Notes: a model not told the origin generated them from the letters alone. A stretch of DNA of 64,000 bases from Candidatus Peribacteraceae bacterium (GCA_028703835.1 JAQVMB010000005.1:1-64000), one strand, 5' to 3'; positions 43,918 through 52,860 are shown, counted from the stretch's first letter. Numbers and translations: made by a program.

Positions 43918-44360
43918 AGACCGACCGTCACCGCAACGGCTGCGCCCTGTTCGCCCGCGAGCGGCACGGTTACGTGTTTTTGCTCAGCGTGCTGGCCGTC
44001 GGCACCATCGCTTCGGCGACGGCGGCCTCGCTCCTGCTCCTCGGCGGCGCGGTGGAACGGACCACGTTCGCCATCGAGCAGTCACTGCAGGCGTACGAAA
44101 ATGCCGGGACATGCGTCGAGCGGGCGCTGGTGTCGCTGCGCGCCGATCTCGCGTATCCCGGCGGCGAGACGCTGACCCTCGCGCGCGGCACCTGCGACTT
44201 GCGGGAGACGGGGGGGGCGGGCAGCGGGCCGAGGACGGTGTGCGCGGCGGGACGCAGCGGCAAGGCGGTGCGCCACCTGGAAGTGCGGCTGGAAACGATC
44301 TACCCGCGCGTCACGGTTGTATCCTGGCGTGAAGTGCCTTCCATTACGCTCTGCCCATGA
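43914..44360 (+). CDS. PilX-like minor pilin
   Basis: The 148-aa protein shares an ATGA overlap with the upstream stop. It starts MKTDRHRNGCALFARERHGYVFLLSVLAVGTIASATAASLLLLGGA, a basic leader and a hydrophobic helix typical of minor pilins, although the Glu at position 5 of the mature helix is not obvious. The rest (ENAGTCVERALVSLRADLAYPGGETLTLARGTCDL) resembles PilX/GspK-type proteins with a Cys pair. It is in the operon with the propeller pilin. Confidence 0.75.
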   Translation: MKTDRHRNGCALFARERHGYVFLLSVLAVGTIASATAASLLLLGGAVERTTFAIEQSLQAYENAGTCVERALVSLRADLAYPGGETLTLARGTCDLRETGGAGSGPRTVCAAGRSGKAVRHLEVRLETIYPRVTVVSWREVPSITLCP

Positions 44361-44992
44361 TCTTCCTCTCCCGCCGCAGGCCGGGCACGACGCTCGTGGA
44401 GCTGCTCCTCTTCCTGGCGGTGCTCTCCGTGGTGCTCCTCACCGTCCTGCCGCTGCTCTTCCTGGCGACTGAGAACCGCCTTTTCCAGCAGACGGCGTCA
44501 CTGGTGGAACAGAGCGGGGCGGAGCTCCTGCAGAATATTTCCGTGCGGATCCGCAGTGCGGAACGCGTGCTGGATCCGCCGCTCGGGTCGACCGGATCCG
44601 TGCTGACGTTGCAGACGGGATCCGGCACGACGAACCCCACCATCATCGGCGTCAGCAACGGCTCGCTTGTCATCATCCGCCACGCCCAGCGCCAGACGGT
44701 CAGCTCTCCGCAGATCGCTGTGGATGATTTCTCCGTCCGGAACACATCCGCTTCCGCGGAACGTCCCGCCGTCCTAGTGTCGTTCACGCTTTCGCGCACC
44801 GTCCGCCTCCAAGCGCCGCACGTCTACAGCCGCCGCTTCGAAATGCTCGTCACCCTCCCCCCCGCGGACAGGCCGACGGGGGACGATTGCGCCTGCGCCT
44901 TTCCGGGTTGCGGGACCGACGGGCAGTACGCGTGGCAAGTGTGCGAAGAGGGCGTCTGCCTCAGCGGCTCCACGGCGTTGGATTGCCCGTGA
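44357..44992 (+). CDS. PilW/GspJ-like minor pilin
   Basis: The 211-aa protein overlaps the previous gene by ATGA. Prepilin motif RRPG-TTLVELLLFLAVLSVVLLTVLPLLFLATENRLFQQT has the conserved Glu5. A globular domain follows, with a Cys-rich C-terminus (DDCACAFPGCGTDGQYAWQVCEEGVCLSGSTALDC). That tail has eight Cys and could be stabilised by disulfides outside the cell. Confidence 0.85.
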   Translation: MIFLSRRRPGTTLVELLLFLAVLSVVLLTVLPLLFLATENRLFQQTASLVEQSGAELLQNISVRIRSAERVLDPPLGSTGSVLTLQTGSGTTNPTIIGVSNGSLVIIRHAQRQTVSSPQIAVDDFSVRNTSASAERPAVLVSFTLSRTVRLQAPHVYSRRFEMLVTLPPADRPTGDDCACAFPGCGTDGQYAWQVCEEGVCLSGSTALDCP

Positions 44993-45086
44993 CGGATCAT
45001 GCATGGAGAACGTCTCCCTGCGTTTCCGTTGTTTTTGCCCTCGGCATTTCGACGCCGCTCCGGCGGTTTTGGTATGATGCCCTTCC

Positions 45087-45542
45087 ATGCATCGAGCCCC
45101 CTCCCGGACCGGCGCTTCCCTCGTTCTCCTCGTGCTGCTCGTGGGGGCGGTGACGTTCGCCGCCGCGTTGGCATTGTCGCTCGCGTACCCTCCGGATGCG
45201 TTGCGGGCGGAGCGGGACGGCCGGCGGATGCGGGACGTCACGGCCATCCTCGATGCGCTTCGGGCGTATGAGCGGGAGGAGGGGGAATTTCCCGCCGCGG
45301 TTCCCGTCGGCATGCAACGCGAGATCTGCGGTCAGGACTATCCGCCCGCATCCTGCGCTGCCGACAACGGCGTGAACCTGTCGCTCCTGCGCGATGCCTA
45401 TTTGCCCGCCATTCCCCGCGATCCCCTCATTCCCCCGACGGGCACGGGCACGTCCTATTTCATCGGCAGGAATGCGGAGGGGCAGGTCATGATTACGGCT
45501 TTGGACGGCGAAGTTGCGGGCCCCATACGGGTGGTGAGGTGA
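45087..45542 (+). CDS. pseudopilin-like protein with own promoter
   Basis: The 151-aa protein has a hydrophobic helix (GASLVLLVLLVGAVTFAAALALSLAYPPDALRAERDGRR) and a GspG-like region with Asp/Pro-rich loops (REICGQDYPPASCAADNGVNLSLLRDAYLPAIPRDPLIPPTGTGTSYFIG) typical of major pseudopilin C-termini. TATGAT stands 8 bases before its ATG. It is therefore independently promoted although it follows the pilin operon. No clear prepilin cleavage glycine is visible before the helix (the helix is preceded by 'RTGASLV'). Confidence 0.75.
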   Translation: MHRAPSRTGASLVLLVLLVGAVTFAAALALSLAYPPDALRAERDGRRMRDVTAILDALRAYEREEGEFPAAVPVGMQREICGQDYPPASCAADNGVNLSLLRDAYLPAIPRDPLIPPTGTGTSYFIGRNAEGQVMITALDGEVAGPIRVVR

Positions 45543-45604
45543 CCGTCGTTCCGTCTGGCAAAAATGCCGTTTTTTTGCTATAATAAGAGGAAAACACCCA
45601 CTCC

Positions 45605-47806
45605 ATGCCCCTTCCCCGTCTCCGACGGCTCCTGCGCCGCAACGATGACCGCACCCTGCGGCATTTCCCGCCGCAGCGCACCTCGTTGCGCCGGCGCATC
45701 CTCGCGCAGTCGCTCCTTCTGACGGCGTTCACGGTGCTGACACTCTCGCTTTTGTCCGTCATCGTGATGCATGCCATGACGCGCAACCGCGCGCTGGCGC
45801 AGCTGTCATCCGATGTCGTGACGCGCGAAATGCTCCTGTCGCGGGCGATCCAATTCGATCGCGAACGGACGGCGTTTCTGACAAACCGGTTGCAGGCCTC
45901 TTCCGCGCAGGATGTCGCTTCTTTGCGCGGGCTCTTCGAGGAGCTCGTGCGGGAAGGCGTGCCCGTCCTCGGCCTGACGATCGTCGATGAGACGGGACGC
46001 GCGCTTGCCGGTGCGGGAGAACGGAGCGCCGCACGCGCGGCGAAAGCGCAGGGCACGTCCGTCACGCCCGTCCTCGACCGCCACGGCTCGTGGACGGCCA
46101 CGGACGTGTATGCGGCCCTGCCTCGCGGCGGAACGCTTGCGGTGCGGTATGCCTCTTCTCCCCTCCTCAAAGATCTATCGGAGCATCTGGCGCCCGGTGA
46201 CAGCTCGGAACTGTCGCTCCTGCGCTTGGAAGACGGGGTGGTGTCAAAACCGTTCATCGCCTCGCAGCGTCCCGTGGGCCGCGGGGATGCTTTGCCTCTG
46301 GAGGAGTATCCCGTACCAGCCGCCCTTCATGAGGAAGCGGGGACGTACGCGGGGAACGACCGTTTCGGCAAGCAAATCTTCGCCGCGTACAGGACGGTTC
46401 CCGCCTTGGGATGGAGCCTTTTCCTCGCGATCGATACGAGCGAGGCGATGGCCGGATGGGAACGTTTTGCGGCGGTCATGCTGGCGCTCGACCTGTTCAT
46501 GATCGCGCTCTCCGTCGTGCTGGGGCTTGCGTTGGCACGGCAACTTTCCGAGCCGATTCTCGCACTGGCGGCAAAGATGCGCCTTCTCCGTCCCGGCCGT
46601 TGGGACTTCCGGCGTTCCGTGCGCACGGGGGACGAAGCGGAGACGCTCGACTATGCGGCGGCGGAGCTGACGGCGCGCCTCCGCGACACCTACGAGCACC
46701 TGGAGGAGGAAGTGTCGGAACGCACGGAGGAATTGCGGCGGCAGTACCTGCTCGACCGGACCATCCTGGAGCGCATCGAGTACGCCGTCCTCGTGACGGA
46801 CGCCGCGGGCAGCATCGTGCAGGCCAATCCCGCGGCGGGGCGCCTGCTCGTCCGGGCGCCTGCGGACTTGCTGGGTTGTGATGCCGTCGTCGCGTTGCCG
46901 CTGCGGAAGGAAGAGGAATCCCTGGGGGGCGACGCGCACCCGATCCGTCGCGCCCTGCGCCGCAAAGAGCGGATGTTGGCCACGCACAATGACCGCCTCT
47001 CCATCCTTGTCGACGGCCATGCGGTCCCCGTGGCGGTCGACGCCCTCCCGCTGCTTCGGGGGAGCCGTTTCGAAGGGATGATCGTCATCGTGCGCGATGT
47101 GCAGGAGGAGAAGCGTGTGGAGGAGATGAAGTCCGATTTCATTTCCCTCGCGTCGCACCAGCTGCGCACGCCGCTCTCTTCGTTGCGGTGGTACGTCGAG
47201 CTGCTGCGCGGTGAGCGCAAGCCGTCGCTCTCCCCCGTCCAGCGCTCCTTCGTGGGAGAGATCGAACGGGCGTCGCAGCGCATGGGGGAACTCCTCGACG
47301 AACTGTTGCGCATCACGCGCCTCGAAGCCGGGGACGTGCACGTCGAGCAGAAGACATTCGACCTTCGCGCGCTTCTCCTGTCCCTCGGGCGGGAGTGGGA
47401 GGACCTCGCCGTCCGGAAAGGGCTGATGTGTTCCATCGACGCGCCGTCGCACGCGGTGCGGATCCACAGCGATCCGGTGCTGCTGCGCCTCGTGCTGCAG
47501 AACCTCTTCAGCAATGCCCTGAAGTACTCGCCCAACGGTTCGTCGATCCGCGTGCAGTTGCAGCGGCGTGCGGGGTCGGTAGCGGTCTCCATGGCCGATG
47601 CGGGCATGGGCATCCCCCGCCAGGAACAGGCGAACGTGTTCCGCAAGTTCTTCCGCGCGAAGAACGCCCGGCGCGCCGACGCTTCCGGCACGGGCATCGG
47701 CCTCTACCTCACGCGGACGATCGTGGAAAACCTCGGCGGCAAGATCTCGTTCGACAGCAGCGGCAAAGGGACGACCTTCACGGTGAAGTTGCCGCTCAAA
47801 GGATGA
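45605..47806 (+). CDS. sensor histidine kinase, membrane-bound
   Basis: The 733-aa kinase has an N-terminal TM (RRILAQSLLLTAFTVLTLSLLSVIVMHAM), a large extracytoplasmic domain, a second TM (FMIALSVVLGLALARQL) with a HAMP-like linker, and a coiled stretch (YEHLEEEVSERTEELRRQYLLDRTILERI). A PAS domain (EYAVLVTDAAGSIVQANPAAGRLL), HisKA with H-box SLASHQLRTPLSSLRWYVELL, and HATPase with N box (LVLQNLFSNALKYSPNGS) and G boxes DAGMGIPRQE/GTGIGLYLTRTIV follow. TATAAT lies 20 bases upstream with AGAGG between. Its partner may be the single receiver at 37162 or an unseen regulator. Confidence 0.94.
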   Translation: MPLPRLRRLLRRNDDRTLRHFPPQRTSLRRRILAQSLLLTAFTVLTLSLLSVIVMHAMTRNRALAQLSSDVVTREMLLSRAIQFDRERTAFLTNRLQASSAQDVASLRGLFEELVREGVPVLGLTIVDETGRALAGAGERSAARAAKAQGTSVTPVLDRHGSWTATDVYAALPRGGTLAVRYASSPLLKDLSEHLAPGDSSELSLLRLEDGVVSKPFIASQRPVGRGDALPLEEYPVPAALHEEAGTYAGNDRFGKQIFAAYRTVPALGWSLFLAIDTSEAMAGWERFAAVMLALDLFMIALSVVLGLALARQLSEPILALAAKMRLLRPGRWDFRRSVRTGDEAETLDYAAAELTARLRDTYEHLEEEVSERTEELRRQYLLDRTILERIEYAVLVTDAAGSIVQANPAAGRLLVRAPADLLGCDAVVALPLRKEEESLGGDAHPIRRALRRKERMLATHNDRLSILVDGHAVPVAVDALPLLRGSRFEGMIVIVRDVQEEKRVEEMKSDFISLASHQLRTPLSSLRWYVELLRGERKPSLSPVQRSFVGEIERASQRMGELLDELLRITRLEAGDVHVEQKTFDLRALLLSLGREWEDLAVRKGLMCSIDAPSHAVRIHSDPVLLRLVLQNLFSNALKYSPNGSSIRVQLQRRAGSVAVSMADAGMGIPRQEQANVFRKFFRAKNARRADASGTGIGLYLTRTIVENLGGKISFDSSGKGTTFTVKLPLKG

Positions 47807-47879
47807 GCGAACGCCTGCGGGCGCTTGATATGTCAAAAGGAATAGGCGACGATAAGCCGCCCTTGCGCCATTCTTTCCC

Positions 47880-49124
47880 ATGGATATCGTCCTGACGACG
47901 GCATCGGACACGCTTCAGCTGACCCCCGGGCCGAGCGGCATCCATCCCGATGTCCAAGCGGAAGTCGCGCGGCAGACCCTCAATCACACCCATCCGGATT
48001 TCCTGGAAGAGTGCCGGGCGGTGCAGAGGCTGGCGCGCATCCTCTTCGGGACAACCAGCGATGCGACGGGCGTCCTCACGGCGTCGGGGACGGGCGGGAA
48101 CGAGGCGGGCGTGATGAACTTCGTCCATCCGGGGGACAAGGCCGTGTACATCAACGCGGGTTTCTTCAGCGGGCGCATGGGGGACATGATCCGGAGGCGC
48201 TGCCCCGGAGAAGCGATCGAGCTCCCGGTCGCGTTCGGAGACACCATTGACCCCGACGCCTTCGAAGCGACGCTCGCGCGGTACGGGAAGGGAGAGGTAT
48301 CCGCAGCGTTCGTGGCGCAGATCGAGACATCCGCCGGGACGCAGGTGCCGGACGAAGACCTCGAGGCGCTCGGCGCCATTGCGCGGAAGTACGGGACCAT
48401 GCTCTGCGTCGATGCCGTCTGCGCACTCGGATGCGTGCCGGTCCATGCGGACCGTTGGCAGGCGGCGTACGTGTCGGCGTGTTCCCAGAAAGGCGTGAAC
48501 GCCCCTCCCGGCACCGCCCCCTTCACGGTCGCGCCGTTTGCCATGGAGAGGATTAAAGAGCGGCGGAAGCAGGGATTGTCGCCGGGCAGCTTGTATTTCG
48601 ATCTGGAAGCGAACATGCGGTATTGGACGAACGGGACGTACCATGCGACGCCCGCCATCCAGGGCATCTATGCGCTGCGCAAAGCCATGGAGATGACCAT
48701 CGAACGGGCGGGCGGCGATTTGCCCCGGATGTTTGCGCAGCATGTCATCAACCAACGTGCGTTGGAGGCGGGGTTGGAGAACATCGGCTTCGTCAATCCC
48801 GTTCAATTGGAGAAGCGCGCCGGCGTCGTGAGCGTCCTCATCACGCCCGACGGCGTCAATGCGCGGGAACTCCGTCGCAAGTTGCTGGGCGTGAAGGAAG
48901 TGCGGGGGCGGCGGATCGCCGGCGTGGAGTGCGCGGCGGGGAAGCGGGATCCCGAAACGGAGATACGCGTGGCGTTGCTGGGGCTGTGGTCCAGCAAAGA
49001 AACGGTGCTCCAAGCGTGCGATGCCGTGGAGCAGGTGACGGGGAATCGGGGGCGGGCTGTCGCGGCAGCCGAAAAGTACTTTGCGGAAAAGGCGCAACCC
49101 TCGGCCGTTCCGGTATTGGCGTAA
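47880..49124 (+). CDS. class V PLP-dependent aminotransferase
   Basis: The 414-aa fold-type I enzyme resembles serine-glyoxylate/alanine-glyoxylate aminotransferases and SufS-type relatives. N-terminal LTPGPSGIHPDVQAEV, substrate region LTASGTGGNEAGVMNFVHPGDKAVYINAGFFSGRMG, PLP-binding Asp in LCVDAVCALGCVPV, and the Schiff-base Lys in VSACSQKGVNAPPG are visible. A late LGLWSSKETVLQACDAVEQV end suits this family. The substrate is unknown. Confidence 0.92.
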   Translation: MDIVLTTASDTLQLTPGPSGIHPDVQAEVARQTLNHTHPDFLEECRAVQRLARILFGTTSDATGVLTASGTGGNEAGVMNFVHPGDKAVYINAGFFSGRMGDMIRRRCPGEAIELPVAFGDTIDPDAFEATLARYGKGEVSAAFVAQIETSAGTQVPDEDLEALGAIARKYGTMLCVDAVCALGCVPVHADRWQAAYVSACSQKGVNAPPGTAPFTVAPFAMERIKERRKQGLSPGSLYFDLEANMRYWTNGTYHATPAIQGIYALRKAMEMTIERAGGDLPRMFAQHVINQRALEAGLENIGFVNPVQLEKRAGVVSVLITPDGVNARELRRKLLGVKEVRGRRIAGVECAAGKRDPETEIRVALLGLWSSKETVLQACDAVEQVTGNRGRAVAAAEKYFAEKAQPSAVPVLA

Positions 49125-49171
49125 GAAGAAGGAGGAAGACAAAACGGTTATTTCTCTATATCTTTGTCATA

Positions 49172-49555
49172 ATGGAGTCTTTCGACGCGGTTGTCGGCAA
49201 AAAACACATAACAGGAGAATATTTTCTTCAAGAAAATGAAATCCTGGATTATCCGTGGAAGAAAACTACATTCAATGATGCGCGGGTTTCGGGCGGCAGT
49301 ATGACTGCTTCTCTCTTTGAAGATTGCATTTTCAAGAACACAACCTTTGAACATATTTACCTCGACGATGTCGATTTTGTTCGCTGCCATTTCGAAAATT
49401 TCAAGATCATCAACTGCAGCCATGATGCGATGGAAATCCGAGAGTGCACCGGTTCTCCACCCACGATCATCGGGACCAAAGAGCCTCGTTCAGGTTCAAG
49501 GAATATGACATTTCCGCCGGGCTGGGAACCGGCGGCAACAGACATCATTCAGTAA
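49172..49555 (+). CDS. pentapeptide-repeat-like protein, AT-rich
   Basis: The 127-aa protein contains A(D/N)LxF-type units: FEDCIFKNTTFEHIYLDDVDFVRCHFENFKIINCS. The unit gives a right-handed beta-helix in known members. AT-richer than neighbours, it has a TATATC hexamer 9 bases before ATG 49172. The track's 48623 start is an upstream shadow. Function is unknown. Confidence 0.75.
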   Translation: MESFDAVVGKKHITGEYFLQENEILDYPWKKTTFNDARVSGGSMTASLFEDCIFKNTTFEHIYLDDVDFVRCHFENFKIINCSHDAMEIRECTGSPPTIIGTKEPRSGSRNMTFPPGWEPAATDIIQ

Positions 49556-49643
49556 ATCATCCAGCCCTCTCTCGTATTGCGGAAGATGGAGCTCCTTATG
49601 GGGGCTTATTCGGAACCGATCATTGCTTTCACGGAGGGGGTTG

Positions 49644-49684
49644 GGGAATTCTCTCCCCAATAAGAAAAGGCTGCGCGCCGCAGC
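49644..49684 (-). terminator. hairpins downstream of tRNA-Thr
   Basis: On the minus strand GCTGCGGCGCGCAGC is a GC-rich stem followed by CTTTTCTTATT. A second palindrome, TTGGGGAATTCTCTCCCCAA, follows. It probably ends the tRNA-Thr transcript. Confidence 0.55.
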
Positions 49685-49716
49685 GCGGCGACAGCATGAG
49701 CGAAGCGAATGAATGA

Positions 49717-49791
49717 TGGAGCCGCTTCGGGGACTCGAACCCCGGACCTACTCATTACAAGTGAGTTGCTCTACCACTGAGCTAAAGCGGC
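49717..49791 (-). tRNA. tRNA-Thr(TGT)
   Basis: Minus strand GCCGCTTTAGCTCAGTGGTA, anticodon arm ACTCA-CTTGTAA-TGAGT (anticodon TGT), T-arm CCGGGGTTCGAGTCCCCG, acceptor AAGCGGC and an encoded CCA after U73. TTGCCT, 17 bases and TACTCT lie upstream as a plausible promoter. Confidence 0.96.
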
Positions 49792-49823
49792 CTGATTTCG
49801 TCCGGGGAAAGAGTACGAACTCC

Positions 49824-49853
49824 TTGAGAGAAAGGCAAATTTTAGGGTATAAT
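49824..49853 (+). promoter_or_regulatory. sigma-70 promoter of rnpB
   Basis: TTGAGA (49824-49829), an 18-base spacer and TATAAT (49848-49853). Transcription is expected at about 49860, which is the first base of the RNA's closing stem. Confidence 0.8.
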
Positions 49854-49859
49854 GCTTAT

Positions 49860-50268
49860 CTCTGCTCTTTCGATGATCGCCCTTACCAGGCGCCTTGCTT
49901 TGGTACAGGGAGGAACGTCCGGGCATCACCGGAACGCCATGCGGGTAACGCCCGTCCGCGCGTCGTATACCTGAAGGACGCACGAGGACCAGTGCCACAG
50001 AGACGAGCTTCCGTTGCTCATCTCCGCAAGGAGCCCAAACAACGGAAGGTGAAACGCCCCTACGGGGGTCCGCCCCGCGCCTGCGGGATGTGACGGTAAA
50101 CTCATGGTGATGCAAGGAGGATTTGGGTCGGGGGAACCGATGATGGTTCCGTCATCCCCCCGGCGCCTCCGCTTGAGACCGCGGGTAACTGCGGCCCTAG
50201 AGAGATGATCATCCTCGGACGGAGTATTCCGTCCGCAGACAAGACCCGGCGTATGGAAGAGCAGAGAT
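49860..50268 (+). ncRNA. rnpB: RNase P RNA
   Basis: This is the catalytic RNA of tRNA 5' processing. The 5' TCTGCTCTTTCG pairs with GAAGAGCAGA at the 3' end (P1). Conserved core blocks are present: AGGGAGGAACGTCCGGGC (P4 5' strand/CR-I), CCAGTGCCACAGAGACGAG (CR-II/III), GTGACGGTAAACTC, AGAGAGATGATCATCCTC (CR-IV) and CAGACAAGACCCGGCGTATG (CR-V). The length of about 409 nt and added helices suit a bacterial A-type RNA. The promoter and terminator frame it. Confidence 0.97.
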
Positions 50269-50271
50269 CAA

Positions 50272-50296
50272 GAACGTCCCGCGAGGGGCGTTTTTG
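50272..50296 (+). terminator. intrinsic terminator of rnpB
   Basis: ACGTCCC-GCGAG-GGGCGT stem followed by TTTTTG immediately after the closing helix of rnpB. Confidence 0.8.
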
Positions 50297-50299
50297 ATA

Positions 50300-50509
50300 T
50301 CACTGAGATGCCTCTTCGTTGAGATCCAGCAGCGTGATCAGATCTTCCTCGCGCACTTCCAGGCCGTTCCCGTTTCGATACGGGCGGAAGATGCCGAGGA
50401 AGCGTGCGCCGTTGACCCGGACGAGCGCCTGCACCGTGAGGGAGCCTTGCGGCTGTTCGGGTGCAGCGATGACTTCGAATGCCGCCGGTGGTGCTTCGAC
50501 TGTCGCCAT
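50300..50509 (-). CDS. small hypothetical protein, 69 aa
   Basis: MATVEAPPAAFEVIAAPEQPQGSLTVQALVRVNGARFLGIFRPYRNGNGLEVREEDLITLLDLNEEASQ reads like a real beta-rich small domain, starting at ATG 50509 rather than in the Pro/Ser-rich upstream part. No Shine-Dalgarno is seen. A terminator-like hairpin lies 5' of it on the same strand. Confidence 0.5.
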   Translation of the reverse strand: MATVEAPPAAFEVIAAPEQPQGSLTVQALVRVNGARFLGIFRPYRNGNGLEVREEDLITLLDLNEEASQ

Positions 50510-50544
50510 GGGAGAGGGGGGAGAAAGGGGGAGAGGGGAATAAA

Positions 50545-50575
50545 AAAGAACCCTCAGTGCGGGAGAGGGTGAATG
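50545..50575 (-). terminator. terminator/attenuator hairpin upstream of small ORF
   Basis: Minus strand ACCCTC-TCCCGCACT-GAGGGT followed by TCTTTTTTATT. It precedes the 50300-50509 ORF, as the hairpin at 764-790 precedes the 329-643 ORF. The plus-strand gap 50510-50797 holds otherwise only a further inverted repeat (GAGGGTGA...TCACCCTC) and no gene. Confidence 0.6.
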
Positions 50576-50797
50576 GAGTTGTCGCACAGCGTTCAACTCA
50601 CCCTCTCTGCGGGGAGCAGGACCAGGAGGAGGAAGAGCTTATGCGGACAAGGATGCCGTGCACGCGCGTACCCTAGGCGTGCCGAGGGGCCGGGGGCAAG
50701 GGATTGCGTGCAGCTTTCCCGGAGAGCCCTTCACCGAGCCACAAAATGAGCCGGGCGAGCATTGCTTCCCGGGCACGGGTGATGCACTCTTCTCCCG

Positions 50798-52192
50798 ATG
50801 AAGAAGTCCGAAGCGCTCTTCGGCCTGGTCCGGATTCCGCTCGATGTTTTGGCCGTGCTTGCGGCGTTGCTGCTCAGCTTCCGCTTGCGTCAGGAGAACA
50901 TCGATCTCTTGCCTTTCGTGCAGCTCCTCGAACCTGCGCGCAGCCTTCCCGATCTTCCCTTCTACGTCTCCCGCTTCGTGGTGCCGGGCATCGTGCTCTT
51001 CCTCGGCATCGCCGCTTCGCTCGGCCTGTACGTCCTGCGCGCCACCAGGAGCGCATGGACGGAGATGGGCCGCGTCTCCCTCGCGACGCTCCTGTGGGTG
51101 GTCGTCATTAACGCATGGTTCTTCTTCGTCCTCAAGCAGCTCTTCTTCTCGCGGGCGCTCCTTCTCCATGCCGCCTTCTTCGTCATCCTCTTCACGGGGG
51201 CCATGCGGGCGTCCCTCATCCTCCTCCAGCGCGCGTTCCTGCGCACGGGCGTGGGCAGGATGCTCGTCGTGTCGCTCGGTTCCCACCCTCTTGCGGAGAA
51301 TGCGCGCGACACGCTCGCCTGCGACATCCACTACCACTACCTGGGGCATCTGCCGTCCATGGAAGCGCTCAGGCGGATCGTGTACCAACAGCCCATCGAC
51401 CTGGTCGTGCAGACGGATCCGAATCCGCGCAGCGAAGGGACGGTGGCGCTCATCGATTTCTGCCGCAGCCACCATGTCGGCTACGCGTTCCTCCCTCCCG
51501 TCCTCGCGGATGTCCCGCACCTGCTCGTGGTGGAGCGCCTCGGCCTCCTCCCCCTCATCCGCTTCCGCCCGACGCCTCTCGACGGGTGGGGAAGGGTCCT
51601 CAAGCGTCTCTTCGACATCCTCATCAGCGCCTTCCTGCTCCTCTTCCTCTCCCCGTTCCTGCTCCTCATCGCCGCAGTCATTCTCCTGACGGGGGGCCGG
51701 CCGATCCTGTACGTTTCCACCCGCGTGGGCGAACAGGGACGGCGGCTCATCCGGATCATCAAATTCCGCTCCATGGTGCGCAACGCCGACGTGCTCAAGG
51801 AGCAGTTGCTCGCGCACAACCACCGCCACGACGGCCCGCTCTTCAAGATGAAGGACGATCCCCGCGTGACGCGCGTCGGCAGATTCCTCCGCCGCTGGAC
51901 GCTGGACGAATTGCCGCAGCTCTGGAACGTGCTCATCGGACAAGTGTCGCTCGTCGGTCCCCGCCCGCACCTGCAGCAGGAGGTGGATCGCTACACGCTG
52001 GAGCATCGCCGCGTCTTCGCCGTCAAACCCGGCATGACGGGTCTCGCGCAGGTCTCCGGCCGCTCGTCCCTCACCTTCGACGAAGAGGTGCGCTTGGACC
52101 TGCAGTACATCGAAGAATGGTCACCGCTCCTGGATCTGTGGATCCTGTGGAGGACGGTGTTTACGGTGCTGAGCAGGAAGGGGGCGGATTGA
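50798..52192 (+). CDS. polyprenyl-phosphate sugar phosphotransferase (WbaP/WcaJ-like)
   Basis: The 464-aa membrane enzyme transfers a sugar-phosphate to a polyprenyl carrier to start surface polysaccharide. Four N-terminal TM helices (LVRIPLDVLAVLAALLLSFRL, etc.) and a CoA-binding-like middle domain precede a re-entrant helix (KRLFDILISAFLLLFLSPFLLLIAAVILL). The C-terminal catalytic domain has IKFRSMVRNAD, DPRVTRVGRFLRRWTLDELPQLWNVLIGQVSLVGPRP and KPGMTGLAQVSGRSSLTFDEEVRLDLQYIEEWS. All the hallmarks of the family are present. It likely feeds the flippase at 16988. Confidence 0.96.
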   Translation: MKKSEALFGLVRIPLDVLAVLAALLLSFRLRQENIDLLPFVQLLEPARSLPDLPFYVSRFVVPGIVLFLGIAASLGLYVLRATRSAWTEMGRVSLATLLWVVVINAWFFFVLKQLFFSRALLLHAAFFVILFTGAMRASLILLQRAFLRTGVGRMLVVSLGSHPLAENARDTLACDIHYHYLGHLPSMEALRRIVYQQPIDLVVQTDPNPRSEGTVALIDFCRSHHVGYAFLPPVLADVPHLLVVERLGLLPLIRFRPTPLDGWGRVLKRLFDILISAFLLLFLSPFLLLIAAVILLTGGRPILYVSTRVGEQGRRLIRIIKFRSMVRNADVLKEQLLAHNHRHDGPLFKMKDDPRVTRVGRFLRRWTLDELPQLWNVLIGQVSLVGPRPHLQQEVDRYTLEHRRVFAVKPGMTGLAQVSGRSSLTFDEEVRLDLQYIEEWSPLLDLWILWRTVFTVLSRKGAD

Positions 52193-52224
52193 AGACGCCA
52201 CGGCCAGGGGTTAATTATTGAGAC

Positions 52225-52248
52225 GCCATGCCCCGGAACGGGCATGGC
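52225..52248. repeat. REP-like palindrome upstream of RAYT 2
   Basis: GCCATGCCC-CGGAAC-GGGCATGGC is a perfect 9-bp-arm hairpin lying about 130 bases before the second RAYT. The sequence is unrelated to family E. Confidence 0.75.
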
Positions 52249-52376
52249 TAGAGGACAACGTTCTATGGGAGCTTGGAACGGAATACGTGGTTTATCAAAG
52301 AGGGAAAATCGAAATAGCATGGCCATCGTTGGTGTTGTTGCATCGTTGAACGAGAAGAATTTCGTACGATGGAAAC

Positions 52377-52814
52377 ATGGCCCAATATCGTACGGTGGTG
52401 AATGGCGTACCAATGATCGTGACGACGGTTACCAAATATCGAGAACCGTTCTTCGTCGATCCGGCTATTGCGCGGGAGGCGGTTGAGACGCTCTATAGGA
52501 CGAAAGCTTTGCATCCTTTTGTTCTCCATGGATTTGTCATCATGCCGGATCATTGCCACCTTCTCGTCTGCGTTCCAAAGCCGGAAACGATCAGTCGGTT
52601 CATGAATGTCTTCAAATCCGGCCTCACGTTCAATACGGGAATCCCGCAAATCTGGCAGAGGCGTTTTCACATCAAGACGGCGCGAAAAAAGGAACAAATA
52701 TTCCTTCGTTATATTCATAATAATCCCGTTGTCGCAGGGTTGGTTGAACGTCCCGAAACATACCCGTGGTCATCGGCATGTGGGAAATGGAACGTAGATC
52801 CTTTTCCTTCATAA
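52377..52814 (+). CDS. REP-associated tyrosine transposase (RAYT) 2
   Basis: The 145-aa HUH transposase has GFVIMPDHCHLLVCVPK (HxH motif) and FLRYIHNNPVVAGLVERPETYPWSSA with the catalytic Tyr region. It is homologous to RAYT 1 along its length but clearly distinct. TACGAT lies 6 bases before the ATG. A hairpin on each side (52225-52248 and 52834-52860) gives it the same unit layout as RAYT 1. Confidence 0.94.
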   Translation: MAQYRTVVNGVPMIVTTVTKYREPFFVDPAIAREAVETLYRTKALHPFVLHGFVIMPDHCHLLVCVPKPETISRFMNVFKSGLTFNTGIPQIWQRRFHIKTARKKEQIFLRYIHNNPVVAGLVERPETYPWSSACGKWNVDPFPS

Positions 52815-52833
52815 TCAATGTCCATGGCGTGTA

Positions 52834-52860
52834 GCCCAACCCCTTCGTGGGTTGGGTTTT
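52834..52860 (+). terminator. terminator of RAYT 2
   Basis: AGCCCAACCC-CTTCGT-GGGTTGGGTTTTC is a strong hairpin with a short U-tract right after the stop codon. A second related unit (GCGGGTTGGG) follows at about 52868. Confidence 0.7.

Noticed and set aside
42150-44263. Opposite-strand ORFs through the pilin genes
   Set aside because: Arg/Pro-rich shadow composition with no motif; pilin signals are on the plus strand.
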